DNA of 64,000 bases from Yamagishiella unicocca (taxonomy: Eukaryota > Chlorophyta > Chlorophyceae > Chlamydomonadales > Volvocaceae): the NCBI GenBank assembly GCA_003116995.1, contig BDSL01000043.1, positions 682,001 to 746,000 of the forward strand, given 5' to 3'. The number at the start of each line of letters is the position of its first letter. Position 1 is the first letter of the stretch. Of the stretch, positions 59,966-64,000 are shown in pieces. Both the position numbers and the translations under genes were made by a program. The notes under the pieces were generated by a model, which was not told the origin of the DNA, made no database searches, and worked only from the letters and a program-made list of their open reading frames with translations.

Positions 59966-62900
59966 TCACATGTTCATAAACAGGTCGGCCATGGTGCTGG
60001 AGACGGGGAAGTACTCCTCCTCCGTCACACCGTACAGGCTCTTGCACACCTCCAGCGCCGCAAAGTATTCGGTCATCTGTGCGGGGTTGGGGCGGGGGGG
60101 TGGGGGGGTTGAGCGAGCAGGGGATCGCCCCATTCTACGGCCCCGTCCCGAACCACATCATGTCGAGCCAGCCAGGCTCCCCACCGGCACACTAGTGAGT
60201 CAGGACCCAGGCCATAGCGGCGGCGTTCCAGCAGTGTGGGGGAGGCCGGGTACGACCAGGGCAATGGCCGTCCCTGACACCCGGGGGCATCTGACCGAGC
60301 TGGAGCAGTCTTCCTTTCCCCCCTGGAGCGGTCTTCTGGAGCGGTCTTCTCTTGCTCCCTTTCCCCGCCCCCCTGGAGCGGTCTTCCCTCCCCCCTTCCC
60401 CCGCCCCTTGGAGCGGGCCCCCCCCGCCCTCTGGAGTGGTCTTCCTCCCCCCCCGCCGCTCCGCTCATCATGTCCGTACCGCCGCGTCCACTGCTGCCCC
60501 TGGGTACCCGGGTGGTCCGTCTTCCACCGCACCCCCAGCCCGCTGCGACGCCGCACCAGCGCGCCAGGGACAAGAAGCCACAGGCCCCCCGCCTCACCTG
60601 CGCTGAGCCCTCCTTGCCGTCCAGCACCATGGCCACGAAGTCCGCCACATCCGCCGGCAGCCCCTGGCTCACGTACTTGTGGCTCTCCAGCAGCTCGCGC
60701 TCCTCCTCGCTGACGTGCGTGTGGAAGTTGACCGTCTTGAGCAGCTCGATGCGGTCCGCAACCGACAAGTCGGCCTTGCCCAGCATGGTCTGCAGGAGGC
60801 AGGAGAAGGGGGGGGGGTGAGGGGGAGGGTCACATGGCGGTAGGGAGGCAGGGTTCCAGCGCTGGGGCAGGCAGGTGAGGGCTACCAGCAAGGTGGCGCA
60901 GCCGCGAGCACGTGGACGAGCGCGTTGGGAGGAAAGGAAATACAAAGGCACCCATCCTATGTCCGTCCACGGGGGGAGGGCGACCGCTTTGTTCCTTGCT
61001 CTCCCTCGCGACTCCGCCCGCCCCCTCCGGCCCTCCCGCACCCCCCTCTGCCCACCTGCAGCTGCTTGAAGCTCAGCTTGTGCCACAGCTGCTCGAAGCG
61101 CGGCGTGCCGTACCCCATGATCATGGCGCCCAGCTTCTGCGCCGCGGGCGCCCCCATCTGCTGCACCGCCGCCAGCATCTTGTCGCGACCCGCCTTCACC
61201 ATGCGCCCACACAGCCGGCACTCCGGCTCACCAGACCCGCCCGCAGCCTCGCCGCCGGCAGCGGCGTGCGGCTCGGACACGCCGGCGCTAGCGTCGTCGC
61301 CACCGTCGCCGCTGCCCGCCGCCGCGGCGTCGGGGCTGCCGCCGGCGCTAGCGCCGTCGCCGCCGCCGTCACCGCCGTCATCGCCGTCGCCCCCGGCGTC
61401 GGCGGCTCCGCCGCCGTCGTGCTGCGGGTCCTGCGCGCCATCGCCGTCACCGGCTCCCCAGTTCTTGTTTTCGTCCGGCGAGCCCTCCCAGTTCCACTCG
61501 GCCCCGCCTGACCCGTCTTGGGGCTGCGGCTGCCCCTGACCGTCATCGCCGTCGGCGCCGTCCCCGGACACGTGCTGGCGCTTGGCGGCCTCATCCGGCT
61601 GGCTCTGCTCCCCGGCGTCGTCCTCCTCGTCGCGCTCGCGCTTGATGCCGACGGCGGCGGCGGTCGCCGCCACGGTCGTGGCGCCGTCTCCCTTGTTCTG
61701 CTGCCCTTTCTTCTGCTGCTGCTTAAGCTGCTGGCCCTGGTTCTTGCCGCCGCTGGGTGGCTTCTGGCGCACCTCGTGTTGGCTGCGGACCCGCGAGAGG
61801 GGAAGGGGGGTGCGGAGGGGGGGGTCTGTTTATGGTGGAGCATAACGGCGCGGTCGTTGATCGTTTGGGAAGAGTCGAAAGTCGCGAAGATCGAAAGTCG
61901 CGAGAGTCATCACTCATTCGCCCTCCCTCCCTCCCATCCCCCCACCCTCCCTCCCAGCCAGCCAGCCACCCACCCGTGCGCGAAGGTGCACTTGTCGCCG
62001 TACGGACACGAGTTGGTGTTCACGAAGCGCTCGCACAAACGGGTCTTGTGCATGCCGTCCTTGCCACCGCCATTGTCCTTGCCGGCGCCGGCCTGATGCG
62101 AGGGGCGAGGGAGGGAAGGAGGGTTTAGCGGCACAGGGTTCGGACAGGGCTTGAGCGGGTTGGGGCAGGGCGAGCGGACAAGCAACTCGACGACTCCCCC
62201 CCACCACCATCATCTGTGTTACTGCTCCTGTGTTCCTGTTCACAAACACCAACCCGCCGTCGCTGAGTCAGCCGCCACAGCGCAGTAGGCATCCATGTAC
62301 GGCAAGCGTTGGTGTGCCATTGGCCTGCTCCGGAGTCATGCCAGGGGATCCAAAGTAAACTCCCGTTAACTCCAACCCCCACCCAACTCTCCCCACTTAC
62401 CCTAAAACCCGCCCTGCCTTCCGAAAACCCCCCTCTCACCCCACCCCTGGCCGAACACCGGTTTCGCATGGATGTGGCGGTACTGTCACCCTAATGTGCC
62501 CCTGCCATCTTGACCGCATCCCTTCCCCCAAACCCACCGGGTCTTCGCGGCACCATCTCCCCCTGGACCCACCTGGCCCGCCGCCTGCTGCGGCTGGGTG
62601 ATCGCCGCCTGGACGTTGGGCGCCTGGCGCAGTTCGGTTGACCTGTGGCCGGTGAACAAAGGACGCAAGGGCCCAGGAGTGGAGGCGGGTTGGAGGTTGG
62701 GAGGCCGTACTAAAGTGAAGCCGGTGGGGTGGGTGGCCAGCAGAGGGTAGAGGTGAAGTGGGTGGGGGCAGGGGACCGCGGACGATGTGTTTTTGCTCAT
62801 GCCGTGCCGCATCCCAATACAGCGGCGAGGGGGAGAGAGCGAATGGTTGTGAGGCGGGGGGGGAAGGCAACGAGTCAAGGCGGTAATGGCAACACAAACG

Positions 62901-63897
62901 TAAGGCAGAAGGTTAAAACACAATATATTTGCTCTCGTATCGCTGACGTCCTAGGGCTGATTCCCCTTCCCTTTGACCTAACGTCGACGCCAGTCGACGC
63001 CTTCGCTGGCCGCCAGCCCCACCCTCACCCGTGTGCGAAGGTGCATTTATCGCCGTATTTGCACGCCCCCGTCTTCACAAACTCATCGCACACGCGCGTC
63101 TTCTTCATCAGCTCGATCATGGTGCGCTTGTCCTGCGAGGGAAGGGGGGAGTGCGCGGGGTCGGGTGGGACCACCAGGGAGTTTAGGTTGCAAGAAAAAC
63201 CAGTGTACGAAATAACAACACTTTAGGATATGGACGTTTGGAAATGCATGCTGGAGAACGGGGGTGGGACTACCCGGGGGGGAGGTCCTTCAACTAGGAG
63301 AGCGGGAGAGGAGGGGCCAAGCAAAATCAGCAAGAAGGGGGAGAGGCGTTCCACCGGAAAAGGCACGACGGAGGGTCGTCACGAGGATTCAGCAAGAGAA
63401 AACTACGCAGCCGCACTCTTGACGGGTTCGATCCTAGGTGCAGTAGAGAAGTCCGAAGGGCCGCCCCTCTCAGCTTCCAGTATGGTGCAGGGCAGCGCCC
63501 AGTTTAAAGCCCTCGCAATCGAACTTCCATTCCCAGCAAGACCCTCTCCTACCCGGGCCCTCCTACCCAGCCATTCCCATCCGATCGCAGAGCTCGTGCC
63601 CAAAACCAAAGCTCCAGTCCATTCATCGACGGCCCCGTGTCGCCGCAAACCCCTGCGACCCTAAGAATGCCTCCTCCCAAGGAGCGCCCCGACCCCCAAC
63701 CCGCCCTCCCAACCTCCTCATGCTCCCCGTCCCCCGTCCTGTCACCACTCACCGCCATTTCGTTCTTGGGCCCTCGGCCGGCCCCGCCCCCGCCGCCGGC
63801 TCCCCCCTTGCCGCCGTCCATGCTGGGCGCCCGCAGGTCCCCATCGCCATGAGCGTACTTGCACGTGTCACCGTACGGGCAGTGCCCGTCCTTCCAC
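59966..63897 (-). CDS. CCCH zinc-finger protein, 5' end beyond the window
   Basis: Exons in transcript order: 63897-63753, 63132-63029, 62642-62573, 62092-61974, 61782-61056, 60789-60598, 60076-59966 (TGA); phases close, about 488 residues visible. Three CCCH fingers: WKDGHCPYGDTCKYAHG (its first Cys is in an unseen upstream exon), KTRVCDEFVKTGACKYGD with KCTFAHG, and KTRLCERFVNTNSCPYGD with KCTFAHG. The second and third fit C-x7-8-C-x5-C-x3-H, an RNA-binding fold. A Lys/Gln-rich stretch and a long Gly/Asp/Ala-rich acidic linker follow. The C-terminal 180 residues form a helical region (CRLCGRMVKAGRDKMLAAV, HTHVSEEERELLESHKYV, EYFAALEVCKSLYGV) that I do not recognise. Likely a post-transcriptional regulator. 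Tandem fingers ending FAHG then Glu-Leu/Val-Arg are typical of this class. Confidence 0.85.
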
Positions 63898-64000
63898 CTG
63901 CCGAGGGGAGGGCGGAACAGGATGGCGATAGAGGGTGAACTGGCGTACCGGCAAATGAAGACGGTGGGAGGCGGGGGAGGGGGGAGGGAGGGGGGGAGGG

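Overview
The window is nuclear DNA of a volvocine or Chlamydomonas-like green alga. The evidence is very high GC, coding exons split by many GT-AG introns of roughly 200-600 bp, homopolymeric Gly/Ala/Gln runs, Ser-Pro-rich cell-wall-type linkers, TGTAA-type poly(A) candidates and a Kangaroo/DIRS-like retroelement. The species cannot be fixed from the sequence alone. All gene models below were assembled by hand from splice sites and reading phase; phases close without a break in every one except where stated.

Layout. 0.5-7.5 kb (+): 3' part of a large gene resembling the ChAPs/exomer-cargo family. 8.8-13.6 kb (-): a complete ten-exon secreted papain-family protease with a Pro-rich linker, seven Cys-rich modules and an Asn-Gly tail. 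13.7-18.5 kb: no gene seen, dispersed repeat fragments. 18.5-25.9 kb (-): a fifteen-exon coiled-coil protein. 25.9-28.4 kb: intergenic with a ~265 bp tandem repeat. 28.4-41.7 kb: pieces of a Kangaroo-like tyrosine-recombinase retroelement (gag-like start, RT/RNase H tail on +, recombinase on -) whose interior is occupied by about 10 kb of two related 87-90 bp satellite arrays. 42.9-51.2 kb: a mobile or repeat-rich block with two direct copies of a 1.3-1.8 kb repeat, a gene carrying eight 120 bp coding repeats, and a second exon chain that may be the continuation of that gene. 52.7-55.2 kb (+): a complete, probably plastid-targeted CBS-pair/DCC fusion protein. 55.2-59.9 kb: no gene seen. 60.0-63.9 kb (-): 3' part of a CCCH zinc-finger RNA-binding protein running off the right edge.

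The host genes are unrelated housekeeping or surface functions and form no operon or pathway. The shared feature is a family of short, G-rich, intron-confined repeats found in four of the five host genes. The most unusual structures are that family, the hairpin-bearing satellite lying inside a retroelement, and the 45-51 kb gene with its perfect minisatellite and a repeat copy in its path.
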